Part shown: positions 17,650-26,077 of the stretch, one piece after another
Layout: each line of letters starts with the position of its first letter
Position numbering within the stretch: the first letter of the stretch is position 1
From: Streptomyces malaysiense
GTDB lineage: Bacteria > Actinomycetota > Actinomycetes > Streptomycetales > Streptomycetaceae
NCBI RefSeq assembly: GCF_000980885.2
Contig: NZ_LBDA02000033.1
Coordinates: 62,001-126,000, forward strand
Length of the DNA stretch: 64,000 nt
Direction of reading: 5' to 3'
Position numbers and translations under genes: made by a program
The notes under the pieces: model-generated
The model's input: the letters and a program-made list of their open reading frames with translations, nothing else
What the model was told of the DNA's origin: nothing
The model's database searches: none

Positions 17650-17868
17650 GATGTCACCCGCCGGTCCACGCCCCGGACCAGAACCTGCCCCGGCAGGCGT
17701 TCGAGGCGCCCGCCGCCCTACTCGTACTCGGCGGGCTTGCGACGCGGAGCCAGATCCTCGCCCCGGGCGACCTCCAGCGCTGTGCGCGGGCGCGCGAAGT
17801 ACTGCTACGACCCGTCCGTCGACCCGGCGGGGAAGACCGCGCCGCAGAACGACCTGCCGGGCCGCTGA
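17650..17868 (+). pseudogene. Possible 3' remnant of a lost gene (ends ...KYCYDPSVDPAG)
   Basis: Frame 1 ends at TGA 17866-17868 after a protein-like stretch (KYCYDPSVDPAGK, TAPQNDLPGR) with tyrosines, a cysteine and balanced composition. A strong terminator follows 15 nt later. Upstream in the same frame the translation becomes Arg/Pro/Ser-rich noise with no start. This looks like the tail of a decayed gene; the family is not recognised. Confidence 0.3.
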
Positions 17869-17883
17869 CACGGGCCCCGCGCG

Positions 17884-17922
17884 CGAGGAGCCCGGCCGGA
17901 TCGACTCCGGCCGGGCTCCTCG
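17884..17922. terminator. Strong terminator hairpin
   Basis: Two perfect 17-nt arms (left CGAGGAGCCCGGCCGGA) around a 5-nt loop, in the gap between the HNH gene and the convergent DedA gene. Confidence 0.8.
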
Positions 17923-17964
17923 CCGTCACGGCGGACACGGCTGCCGCGACGCGGCCGCGTGGCC

Positions 17965-18588
17965 TCAGGCGGCGGGCTGCCTGCGCATCAGGAACCCCGC
18001 CGCCGCGCCCGCCCCGAACAGCGCCGCCAGGGACACCCCGGTCGCCAGCCAGGTGGCGCCGAGCCAGCGGGCGCCGAAGTAGCCGAGGGTGACGCTGTAG
18101 GCGGCCCAGGACAGACCGGCGAGAGCGGACCAGGGCAGGAAGTCGCGGGCCCTGCGGTGCGCGGCACCGGCACAGAAGGAGACGACCGAGCGGCCGGCGG
18201 GCGCGAAGCGGGCGAGTATGACGAGCGCGCCGCCGCCCCGGGCGAGGGCGCCGCCGAGGCGTTCCTGCGCGGTGGTCAGCCGCCGGGAACGGGCTATCGC
18301 ACGGTCCAGCCGCTCCCCGCCCCGCCAGGCCAGCCGGTAGGCCACCAGGTCACCGAGGACCGAGGCCGCCGCGGCCAGCAGGATCAGGGCCAGCAGGTCC
18401 GGCACCCCGTGCGGGACCCGGCCGGTCGCGGCGGTCGCCGCGCCGGAGCCCGCGGCCGCCGCCGTCCCCGCCGCGATGACGAGCACACCGCTCGGCAGCA
18501 CCGGCAGGAACACGTCGAGCAGCACGGACAGGGACACCACGGCATAGATCCAGGGTCCGGCCGCCAGCGACCCCACACTCTCGAACAC
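17965..18588 (-). CDS. DedA/VTT-domain membrane protein
   Basis: 207 residues, polytopic. The DedA core is visible: SVLLDVFLPVLPSGVLVIAAG near the N-terminus, LGDLVAYRLAWRGGERLDR, and the RFAPAGRSVVSFCAGAAH segment with the conserved FxPxxR motif. DedA proteins are associated with lipid-carrier scrambling or flippase activity and membrane homeostasis; the lipid here is unknown. The ATG is at 18588 with GGAGAAG upstream. Confidence 0.85.
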   Translation of the reverse strand: MFESVGSLAAGPWIYAVVSLSVLLDVFLPVLPSGVLVIAAGTAAAAGSGAATAATGRVPHGVPDLLALILLAAAASVLGDLVAYRLAWRGGERLDRAIARSRRLTTAQERLGGALARGGGALVILARFAPAGRSVVSFCAGAAHRRARDFLPWSALAGLSWAAYSVTLGYFGARWLGATWLATGVSLAALFGAGAAAGFLMRRQPAA

Positions 18589-18685
18589 GTCTTCTCCTGT
18601 TACTTCCCCCGATGACAGCCGTACAGCGTACGCCGAGGGTGTGACAGGAGGTGCGCGGGGGGCTACGGAACCGGCCGAACGGCAC

Positions 18686-18720
18686 GGCGCCCTTCCCCGG
18701 CCCGGCCGGGGAAGGGCGCC
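18686..18720 (-). terminator. Terminator hairpin after DoxX
   Basis: Two perfect 16-nt arms (left GGCGCCCTTCCCCGGC) with a 3-nt loop, 23 nt downstream of the DoxX stop. Confidence 0.7.
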
Positions 18721-18743
18721 GCGGGAAGGGCGGGAGAGTCCCG

Positions 18744-19202
18744 TCAGGCGGCTATCGGAGCCTGCCCGGGAACGCGCTCGCCGCGCACCGCCGCGCGCCG
18801 GGCGAAGAGCCGGTCGAGACCGAAGGCGCCGGAGCCGGTGAAGACCAGCAGGAGGAAGGCCCAGCAGAACATGACCGCGGGCTCACCGCCGTTCTGGATG
18901 GGCATCAGCGCGTGCTGCTGATGGATGTCGAAGTACGCGAACGCCATCGAGCCGGAGGCGATCAGCGCGGCACCCCGGGTGCCGAGGCCGATGAGCACCA
19001 GGGCGCCGGCGACCAGCTGGATCACGGCCGCGTACCAGCCGGGCCAGGTGCCGGTGGCGACGGTGCCGCCGTGGGTGCCCATGGCCCCGCCGAGGACGCC
19101 GAAGAGCGAGGCGGCGCCGTGCGCGGTGAAGAGCAGGCCGACGACGATGCGGAACAGCCCGAGGACATAGGGCTGCACGGAATGGAAGCGAGCGGAAGGC
19201 AT
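18744..19202 (-). CDS. DoxX-family membrane protein
   Basis: 152 residues with four membrane helices. The family pattern is clear: LGLFRIVVGLLFTAHGAAS, then WPGWYAAVIQLVAGALVLIGLGTR and the third-helix segment SGSMAFAYF. DoxX-like proteins are linked to redox and respiratory membrane complexes and to thiol stress in actinobacteria. An iron-box-like operator lies 83 bp upstream, which suggests iron-dependent repression. Confidence 0.85.
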   Translation of the reverse strand: MPSARFHSVQPYVLGLFRIVVGLLFTAHGAASLFGVLGGAMGTHGGTVATGTWPGWYAAVIQLVAGALVLIGLGTRGAALIASGSMAFAYFDIHQQHALMPIQNGGEPAVMFCWAFLLLVFTGSGAFGLDRLFARRAAVRGERVPGQAPIAA

Positions 19203-19284
19203 GGGGAGTTGACCCTCTCGGTGTCGGGCGGCTCGCCGGGGGACGGGCGGCCGGTGGGGGCGGCGGTACCGATTGAGGGGTACA

Positions 19285-19302
19285 GGTTAGGTGCGCCTAA
19301 CC
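19285..19302 (-). promoter_or_regulatory. DmdR/DtxR-type iron box upstream of DoxX
   Basis: GGTTAGGTGCGCCTAACC is an 18-bp near-perfect palindrome (7-bp arms) matching the TTAGGTTAGGCTAACCTAA-type box of the DtxR/IdeR/DmdR1 iron repressors. On the minus strand it overlaps a plausible promoter (TTGCAA, 18-bp spacer, TAACCT), so binding would block transcription of the DoxX gene under iron sufficiency. Confidence 0.75.
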
Positions 19303-19484
19303 GTTGCTTGCAAGTTCAAGTTCTGGCCAACGTTCCACTTCAGGTGAGAGCCCCGCTCTTGACCCGACAGCATGTAGGGTCGCGTGCGCCATCGCACGGG
19401 TGCGCGAAAATATGACCGAAACTGCCTCTGTCCGGCCGGATCCATCGTGTGAAAGGCGCCAAGAGTGACGCTACGGGCGCGGTG

Positions 19485-19733
19485 TTACGGGCGTCGCCTC
19501 GCTTCCGTGACGGTGCGTGGCACCTGCCCGCGCACCTCCAGGCCGCCGAGCAGTTCGGCCGTGGCACGGGCGACCGCCGCGACGGCGGCGTCGAAGACCT
19601 CGCGGTTGCGGGCGGCGGGGGCACGGAAGCCCGAGACCTTGCGCACGTATTGCAGCGCGGCGGCGTGGATGTCCTCCTCCGTGGCCTCATCGGGCAGCAC
19701 GGGCGGACGCAGCGTCTTGATACTCCGGCACAT
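19485..19733 (-). CDS. DUF2277 family protein
   Basis: 82 residues beginning MCRSIKTLRPP and continuing EEDIHAAALQYVRKVSGFRAP, the family signature. The C-terminus carries GGLEVRGQVPRT. These are small conserved cytosolic proteins of unknown function. The Cys2/Arg3 start is invariant in members I recall. It is single and minus-strand, with helR divergent upstream. Confidence 0.85.
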   Translation of the reverse strand: MCRSIKTLRPPVLPDEATEEDIHAAALQYVRKVSGFRAPAARNREVFDAAVAAVARATAELLGGLEVRGQVPRTVTEARRRP

Positions 19734-19831
19734 GCCTTCAGTCTCGCGCCGCGTCCGGCGCGGTGAGAGGGGCGCGGCGAGCGGGGGCGCGAGGCGCGCG
19801 GGGAACCGGAGGCGCGAGAGGAAAAGACAAA

Positions 19832-19858
19832 GGCAAGGAGGTCATCGGACTCCTTGCC
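19832..19858 (-). terminator. Hairpin followed by T-rich tract on the minus strand, between DUF2277 and helR
   Basis: Arms GGCAAGGAG and CTCCTTGCC with a 9-nt loop; on the minus strand the right arm runs straight into TTTGTCTTTTCC, an intrinsic-terminator look. It would stop transcripts running from the helR promoter region toward DUF2277. The arm core GCAAGG/CCTTGC is also that of the nearby rifamycin-associated element. Confidence 0.5.
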
Positions 19859-19878
19859 ACTCTCAACGTATAGCGCAC

Positions 19879-19903
19879 GGGGGGCCTTGCGGCAAGGCCC
19901 CCC
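19879..19903 (+). promoter_or_regulatory. Rifamycin-associated element (RAE) upstream of helR
   Basis: An inverted repeat with 11-bp perfect arms (GGGGGGCCTTG / CAAGGCCCCCC) around CGG. Its core GGGGCCTTGCGGCAAGG matches, from memory, the RAE palindrome found before rifamycin-inactivating genes and helR in actinomycetes. It lies just downstream of a -10-like TATAGC (19869-19874), so it would cover the transcription start, 192 bp before helR. Confidence 0.8.
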
Positions 19904-20094
19904 TGATGCCGCAGAATCCTCCGTCCGGCCCGAAAGCCGCCGGATCGGGGAGTCGCGAGGAGGGCGCGTGCGCCGCCCCGCGGCGTTGATACGCCCCTGA
20001 CCACCGAACGCCCCCGAACACCGCCCGCCACCGCGCCACGCCCCCCTCTCCCGGCCCCTCTCACCCCGCCCCCCTCTCGAACCGGAGCCTCCCC

Positions 20095-22296
20095 GTGCCC
20101 AGCGCCACCAGCGCCTTCGACCTCCCCGACCGCCTCTTCGCCAAGGCCGCCCCGGACCTGGTCGCCACCGACGAGAAGCACTTCGCGGCGATCGCGCGGT
20201 GCCTGGAGCGGACGATCGCCGAGGTCTCCGGCCAACTCGACCAGGAGCGCCGGGCCCCCGGCGGACTGGGCCGGCAGGCGCTGGACCGGGACGCCGAGGT
20301 GCACCGGCTGACCACGCGCCTGCGCACGCTGCGCCGCTTCGGCCTCGACCTCTGCCTCGGCCGCATGGTGAGCGCCGCGAACCCCGACGAGCCGATGTAC
20401 GTCGGCCGGCTCGGCCTCACCGACCACACCGGCCGCCGGCTGCTGCTGGACTGGCGCTCCCCGGCCGCGGAACCCTTCTTCGGCGCCACCCACGGCAATC
20501 CGATGGGCCTGACGAGCCGCCGCAGATACCGCTGGGCGGACGGCCGCGTCCGCGACTACTGGGACGAGGTGTTCACCCCGGACGCGCTGGACGGGCACGC
20601 CGCGCTGGACGACCAGTCGGCGTTCATCGCGAGCCTCGGCGGAAACCGCTCGCCGCGGATGCGCGACGTGCTCGGCACCATCCAGGCCGACCAGGACGCC
20701 ATCATCCGGGCGGGCTCGCGCGGCGCCCTCGTCGTGGACGGCGGCCCCGGCACCGGCAAGACGGTCGTCGCCCTGCACCGCTCCGCCTACCTCCTCCACT
20801 CCGACCCGCGCCTCGGCCACCGGCGCGGCGGGGTGCTCTTCGTCGGCCCGCACCGGCCGTATCTGGCGTACGTCTCCGACGTGCTGCCGAGCCTCGGCGA
20901 GGAGGGCGTGCAGACCTGCGTCCTGCGGGACCTCGTCACCGAGGGCGCGGCCGCGCGCACCGAGCCCGACCCCGAGGTGGCCCGGCTGAAGTCCTCCGCA
21001 CGGCTGGTGGGGGCGATCGAGCGGGCCGTCCGGTTCTACGAGGAGCCGCCCACCGGGCCGCTGACGGTCACCACCCCCTGGGGCGACCTCGAACTGACCG
21101 CCGCCGACTGGGAGTCGGCCTTCGACTCGGCCGAGCCCGGCACCCCGCACAACGAGGCACGCGCACAGGTCTGGGACGAACTCCTCACCCTCCTGGCCGA
21201 CCGGCACGACGGCGGCGCCCCCACCGAACTGCTGCGCAGGTCGCTGGCTGGCGACCGGGAGCTGCGCACGGCCTTCGACCGCTCCTGGCCCCTGCTGGAG
21301 GCGGCCGACCTCGTCGGCGACCTGTGGTCGGTACCGGCGTACCTGCGGCTGTGCGCCCCCTGGCTGACGCCCGAGGAGGTACGACTGCTGCGGCGCGCGG
21401 ACGCGCAGGCGTGGACGGTGTCGGACCTGCCCTTCCTGGACGCGGCACGGCAGCGGCTCGGCGACCCGCGGGCCGCGGTGCGCGAACGCCGGCGCAAGGC
21501 CGCGGTCGCCGCGGAGCACGCGCGCATGACCGGGGTCATCGACAACATGCTCGCGGCCGACCACGACGGCGAGGGCGCGGTGACGATGCTGCACGGGCAG
21601 GATCTGCGGGACGCCCTGATCGACGAGACGGTACTGCCCACCGCCGAACCGGACGCGCTCGCGGGGCCGTTCGCGCACATCGTGGTGGACGAGGCGCAGG
21701 AACTCACCGACGCGGAATGGCAGATGCTGCTCTCGCGGTGCCCGTCGCGCAGCTTCACCATCGTCGGCGACCGCGCCCAGGCCCGGCACGGCTTCACCGA
21801 GTCCTGGCAGGAGCGGCTCGCCCGAATCGGCTTCGGCCGCGTCGAGTTGGCCGGCCTGACCGTCAACTACCGCACGCCGAAGGAGATCATGGCGGAGGCC
21901 GAGCCGGTCGTACGGGCCGCGCTGCCGGACGCCAACGTACCGACGTCGATCCGCGGCAACGGTCTGCCGGTGCGCCGCGGTTCGGCGGCCGACCTGACCG
22001 CGGTCCTCGACGACTGGCTCGCCGCCCACCCCGAGGGCACTGTCTGCGTCATCGGCGCCCCGGCCTTTCGCCCGCCGGGCCCCCGGGTCCGCGTCCTGTC
22101 CCCCGGCCTGTCGAAGGGCCTGGAGTTCGACCTGGTCGTACTGGTCGACCCGGAAGGGTTCGGGGAGGGCGTCGCAGGCGCGGTGGACCGCTACGTGGCG
22201 ATGACCAGGGCCACCCGGCAGCTGATCATCCTGACGACCCCGGCCTCCGGACCCGCCGCCGGCTCCGCCCCGGCTCATGAACGCCCGTTCGGATGA
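20095..22296 (+). CDS. helR: HelR: RNA polymerase recycling/rifamycin-resistance motor ATPase
   Basis: 733 residues of the UvrD/HelD-like superfamily 1 helicase fold. The N-terminal ~70 residues form the coiled-coil arm that enters RNA polymerase. Walker A is GGPGTGKT (about 216-223), Walker B is HIVVDEAQELTDAEW, and a late motif reads SPGLSKGLEFDLVVLVD. Members remove stalled or drug-bound RNA polymerase from DNA. The RAE-type palindrome upstream and the shorter HelR-like length favour HelR over general HelD. The start is GTG at 20095 with CCGGAG upstream. Expression is predicted to be rifamycin-inducible. Confidence 0.85.
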   Translation: MPSATSAFDLPDRLFAKAAPDLVATDEKHFAAIARCLERTIAEVSGQLDQERRAPGGLGRQALDRDAEVHRLTTRLRTLRRFGLDLCLGRMVSAANPDEPMYVGRLGLTDHTGRRLLLDWRSPAAEPFFGATHGNPMGLTSRRRYRWADGRVRDYWDEVFTPDALDGHAALDDQSAFIASLGGNRSPRMRDVLGTIQADQDAIIRAGSRGALVVDGGPGTGKTVVALHRSAYLLHSDPRLGHRRGGVLFVGPHRPYLAYVSDVLPSLGEEGVQTCVLRDLVTEGAAARTEPDPEVARLKSSARLVGAIERAVRFYEEPPTGPLTVTTPWGDLELTAADWESAFDSAEPGTPHNEARAQVWDELLTLLADRHDGGAPTELLRRSLAGDRELRTAFDRSWPLLEAADLVGDLWSVPAYLRLCAPWLTPEEVRLLRRADAQAWTVSDLPFLDAARQRLGDPRAAVRERRRKAAVAAEHARMTGVIDNMLAADHDGEGAVTMLHGQDLRDALIDETVLPTAEPDALAGPFAHIVVDEAQELTDAEWQMLLSRCPSRSFTIVGDRAQARHGFTESWQERLARIGFGRVELAGLTVNYRTPKEIMAEAEPVVRAALPDANVPTSIRGNGLPVRRGSAADLTAVLDDWLAAHPEGTVCVIGAPAFRPPGPRVRVLSPGLSKGLEFDLVVLVDPEGFGEGVAGAVDRYVAMTRATRQLIILTTPASGPAAGSAPAHERPFG

Positions 22297-22347
22297 ACCT
22301 CTCGGTCGACCTCGCAACCGTAAATCGAACAGGCGTAGCATTGCCGC

Positions 22348-22701
22348 GTGGCTACGACCTACGAATTCCCCAGTGACCTCCTCGCCGGCCAGGAGGAGCT
22401 GCACCAGGTCAGGGCCGAGCTGTCGGCCCTGCTCAGACGGCTGCCCTGGTCGGTCGAGCCGGTCGACGCCTTCAGTGACGACAACGGCTGGCGCAAGGCG
22501 GAGCGCCCCGCCTCCCCGGGCTGGACGGCCGACGAACAGGCCGAGGTGGAGAAGCTCCGCCGCCGCGAACACGAACTCGCGGTGTTCATCAGCACCCACC
22601 GGTTCTGGGCCGAGGTCGCGGCCGACCAGCGCGTGCAGGCACGCAGCCGCCTGAAACACGTCCACGAGGAGCAGGCCCACGGGAACTCCGGGGACTCCTG
22701 A
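22348..22701 (+). CDS. Small conserved hypothetical protein, helical
   Basis: 117 residues, not assigned to a family. It is acidic/basic-rich and helical, with GWTADEQAEVEKLRRREHELAVFISTHRFW the most conserved-looking stretch; there is no signal or membrane helix. A -10-like TAGCAT (22336-22341) lies 6 nt before the GTG, so the mRNA is probably leaderless. It follows helR by 51 nt but seems to have its own promoter. Confidence 0.75.
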   Translation: MATTYEFPSDLLAGQEELHQVRAELSALLRRLPWSVEPVDAFSDDNGWRKAERPASPGWTADEQAEVEKLRRREHELAVFISTHRFWAEVAADQRVQARSRLKHVHEEQAHGNSGDS

Positions 22702-22758
22702 CGGCCGATCCGGTCCAACCAGTTGACCACCATCCCCGGTGCGTCCACCCTGATCGCC

Positions 22759-23617
<859 letters not shown>

Positions 23618-23969
23618 GTGCCCCGGGCTGCTGCCCAGGTCGAGTCGACAGCCTACCTTGCCCGAGCCGGTGCGGGCCAAACCCGAACAGTGGGGTGGCG
23701 GACGCGGGCCGGGGGCTGTCCCCACCCGGTCTCCGGCAGCCCCCGGACGGGGCCCGAGCCGGAGAACGGGGGGCGTCCATGTCTCCGTGCCCATGTCTAC
23801 GTGCCCATGTCTCCGCGCCGCGGGAACGGCCCGGCGGGCACCACGTGATCGCCGGTTCCCTCGGCGGAAAGGTCACGGTGCGTACGGTGAACTGACGGGC
23901 CCGTGTGTTCGTCTGTACGGGGTGGGAGAATGGCACCACCCAGGGCGGACCACAGCACGGGAGAGGGAT
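23618..23969. other. Intergenic region, 352 nt, with a short tandem repeat
   Basis: No gene is supported. At 23777-23818 three 14-nt units of the form CCATGTCTCCGTGC occur head to tail (units 2 and 3 differ by one base each). The rest holds the tRNA promoter side and the 5' region of the coiled-coil gene; no convincing terminator is seen. Confidence 0.5.
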
Positions 23970-25373
23970 GTGACGGCGAGACCGGGCACGCCAGCGACAC
24001 AGCCGTACCCACCGTCGTCCACCGCGAGGACCCGGCACGGGGCCGCCGCCGCTCTCCGGGACACGCTCGCCCTGATGAGCCTGCCGGCGCTCGTCGCGCT
24101 CGCGCTGCCCGCCGCCTTCGCGGGCGGCGGCACCCGGCGCTGGTTCGGCGGCCGGGCGGAGAGCCAGCGGGCGCAGGCGCAGGAGGCGAAGGACGCGGCG
24201 GCGGCCGCGTTCTACGAGCTGGACACCGCGCAGCGGGATCTGCGGATCTCGATCGAGACCATCACGGCCGTGGACGACTCCCCCGCGGCCCGGCGTGCCG
24301 CCGCGGACTTCGAGGGGCTGGGCCGGCGGATCGACGAGGTCAGCCGGCGGTACATCCAGGCGGTCGACGCGCATGACCTGGACCGGGCCGACCTGGAGGC
24401 CGGGGCGGCGGCGCGGGCGCGCGGTGAGCTGACGGCGGCGCGGGACGAGCTGGTGCGGGTCAGGCAGGAGCTGGACCGGTTCGGCGGTTCGCTCGGGCCG
24501 CTGCTGGGCTCGGCCGAGACGCTGCTCGCCCGGGTGGCGCCCGCGGTGGAGCGCGCCCGTCAGGCGCTGCTGGCCGCGAGCAACGCGCTGGACGGCGTCC
24601 GGGAGCAGGGGCTGCGCGCCGATGACCTGGCGGGCAGGCTGGCCGCGCTGGCGCCCGAGCTGACGAAGCTGAACCAGGGCGCCGGTCAGCACGGGGTGCA
24701 GCAGACGCTGGAGCGGGCCGAGCGGGTGCAGCGGGAGGCCGGGGCGATCCGGGCGCAGGCCGAGGGGCTGCCGGAGAAGGCGGCGGAGATCGACCACCGG
24801 CTGGTCTCGCTGCGGACCCGCGCGCAGGCGCTGACCACGCGGGCGGGGCAGGTGGACCCGGTGCTCAGCGAGTTGCGGCGGCGGTTCGCGGCGGCGTGCT
24901 GGCAGGACCTCCAGCAGGTGCCGGCGCAGGCGGTGGAGAACGTGGCGCAGGCCGAGCGGAAGCTGGGCGAGGCGCGGGCGGCGCGGGACGCGCAGCGCTG
25001 GGCGGACGCCGCCTCGCTGCTGTCGACGGTGCGGGCGCTGCTGAACGCGACGGACGACGCGGTCTCGGCGGCGGGTGACCGGCTGGCGCGGCTGAACGCC
25101 GTGCAGAAGGATCCGCAGGCGGAGGTCGAGCGGTCGCGGTTCGCGATCCGGGACGCGCAGCGGCTGGCGATGACGGGGCGGACGACACCGGATCCGCGTC
25201 ATGCCCGGCCGCTGGACGAGGCGGTGGCGCGGCTGGAGCGTGCGGTCGCGGGTCTCGAGGGCGGCCGGCATCCGGACTACTGGCACTTCCTGACCGAGAC
25301 GGAGGCGGTGCGGCAGGCGGCGGCGCAGGTGGTGGCGCGGATCCGGGAGGAGCGCGGGGGCGTCGCGCGCTGA
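23970..25373 (+). CDS. Membrane-associated coiled-coil protein, function unknown
   Basis: 467 residues. One hydrophobic segment (LMSLPALVALALPAAFAGG, about 36-54) is followed by ~400 residues of almost continuous Ala/Arg/Glu/Leu heptads (for example AQAQEAKDAAAAAFYELD). It looks like a structural or scaffold protein of the kind conserved in Streptomyces; I do not recognise a named family. The GTG at 23970 is preceded by GGGAGAGGG; the longer frame from 23658 is Arg/Gly noise crossing the 14-nt repeats. DUF4383 follows in the same direction after 107 nt. Confidence 0.8.
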   Translation: MTARPGTPATQPYPPSSTARTRHGAAAALRDTLALMSLPALVALALPAAFAGGGTRRWFGGRAESQRAQAQEAKDAAAAAFYELDTAQRDLRISIETITAVDDSPAARRAAADFEGLGRRIDEVSRRYIQAVDAHDLDRADLEAGAAARARGELTAARDELVRVRQELDRFGGSLGPLLGSAETLLARVAPAVERARQALLAASNALDGVREQGLRADDLAGRLAALAPELTKLNQGAGQHGVQQTLERAERVQREAGAIRAQAEGLPEKAAEIDHRLVSLRTRAQALTTRAGQVDPVLSELRRRFAAACWQDLQQVPAQAVENVAQAERKLGEARAARDAQRWADAASLLSTVRALLNATDDAVSAAGDRLARLNAVQKDPQAEVERSRFAIRDAQRLAMTGRTTPDPRHARPLDEAVARLERAVAGLEGGRHPDYWHFLTETEAVRQAAAQVVARIREERGGVAR

Positions 25374-25480
25374 GGCGGCGGTGGGGCGTCATGTTGCCGG
25401 GTGTCCCGGTTCGGGCGGATATTGATTAGGCCACGTTCTGGGACGAATGGTCGCCGCCGGCGCGCCCGAGGGAGGCCGAG

Positions 25481-26077
25481 ATGGCCACACACGCAGCGCA
25501 TACGCAGGAGAAGCAGCGGATCCGGTTCGATCAGCATCTCCCCGTCGATCACCGGCTGAATCTGGTGTACCGGGTCGGGGCGGGGCTGATCGGCGTGTTC
25601 CTCGTCGTCTTCGGCATCCTGGGCCTGCTCAACCACATCGGGTTCTTCGACATCGGCGGTGCGACCGTCGCGGGGCTGAACACGAACGGCACGCTCAGTG
25701 TGCTGTCGATCTGCATCGGCGCGCTGCTGCTGGTCGGCATGGCGATCGGCGGGAACGTCGCGTCCACGCTGAACATGGTGCTGGGCATCCTGTTCCTGCT
25801 GAACGGGTTCCTGTTCCTGGCCCTGCTGGACACCCCGAACAACTTCCTGGCGTTCAGGATCCAGAACGTGCTGTTCAGCTTCGTGGTGGGGCTGCTGCTG
25901 ATGACCTTCGGGATGTACGGCCGGGTCGGTCACACGCTGCCGCACGACAATCCGTACTGGCGGGCCCGCCACCCCGAGGCCGCCCCGCCCGGCGCGCCCG
26001 GTGCGCGGGAGGCGCATGGTACGCGTGAGGTGCGGGGGGACCCGGGGCGGCAGGACCGGCGGGGTCAGGTCCTGTAG
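25481..26077 (+). CDS. DUF4383 four-helix membrane protein
   Basis: 198 residues. A short cytoplasmic N-terminus (DHRLNLVYRVGAG) leads into four membrane helices ending at LLLMTFGMYGRVGH, the DUF4383 layout, followed by a disordered basic tail (about 150-198). Function unknown. A GGGAGGCCGAG ribosome binding site precedes the ATG. It converges on and overlaps the amidase gene by 13 nt. Confidence 0.85.
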   Translation: MATHAAHTQEKQRIRFDQHLPVDHRLNLVYRVGAGLIGVFLVVFGILGLLNHIGFFDIGGATVAGLNTNGTLSVLSICIGALLLVGMAIGGNVASTLNMVLGILFLLNGFLFLALLDTPNNFLAFRIQNVLFSFVVGLLLMTFGMYGRVGHTLPHDNPYWRARHPEAAPPGAPGAREAHGTREVRGDPGRQDRRGQVL

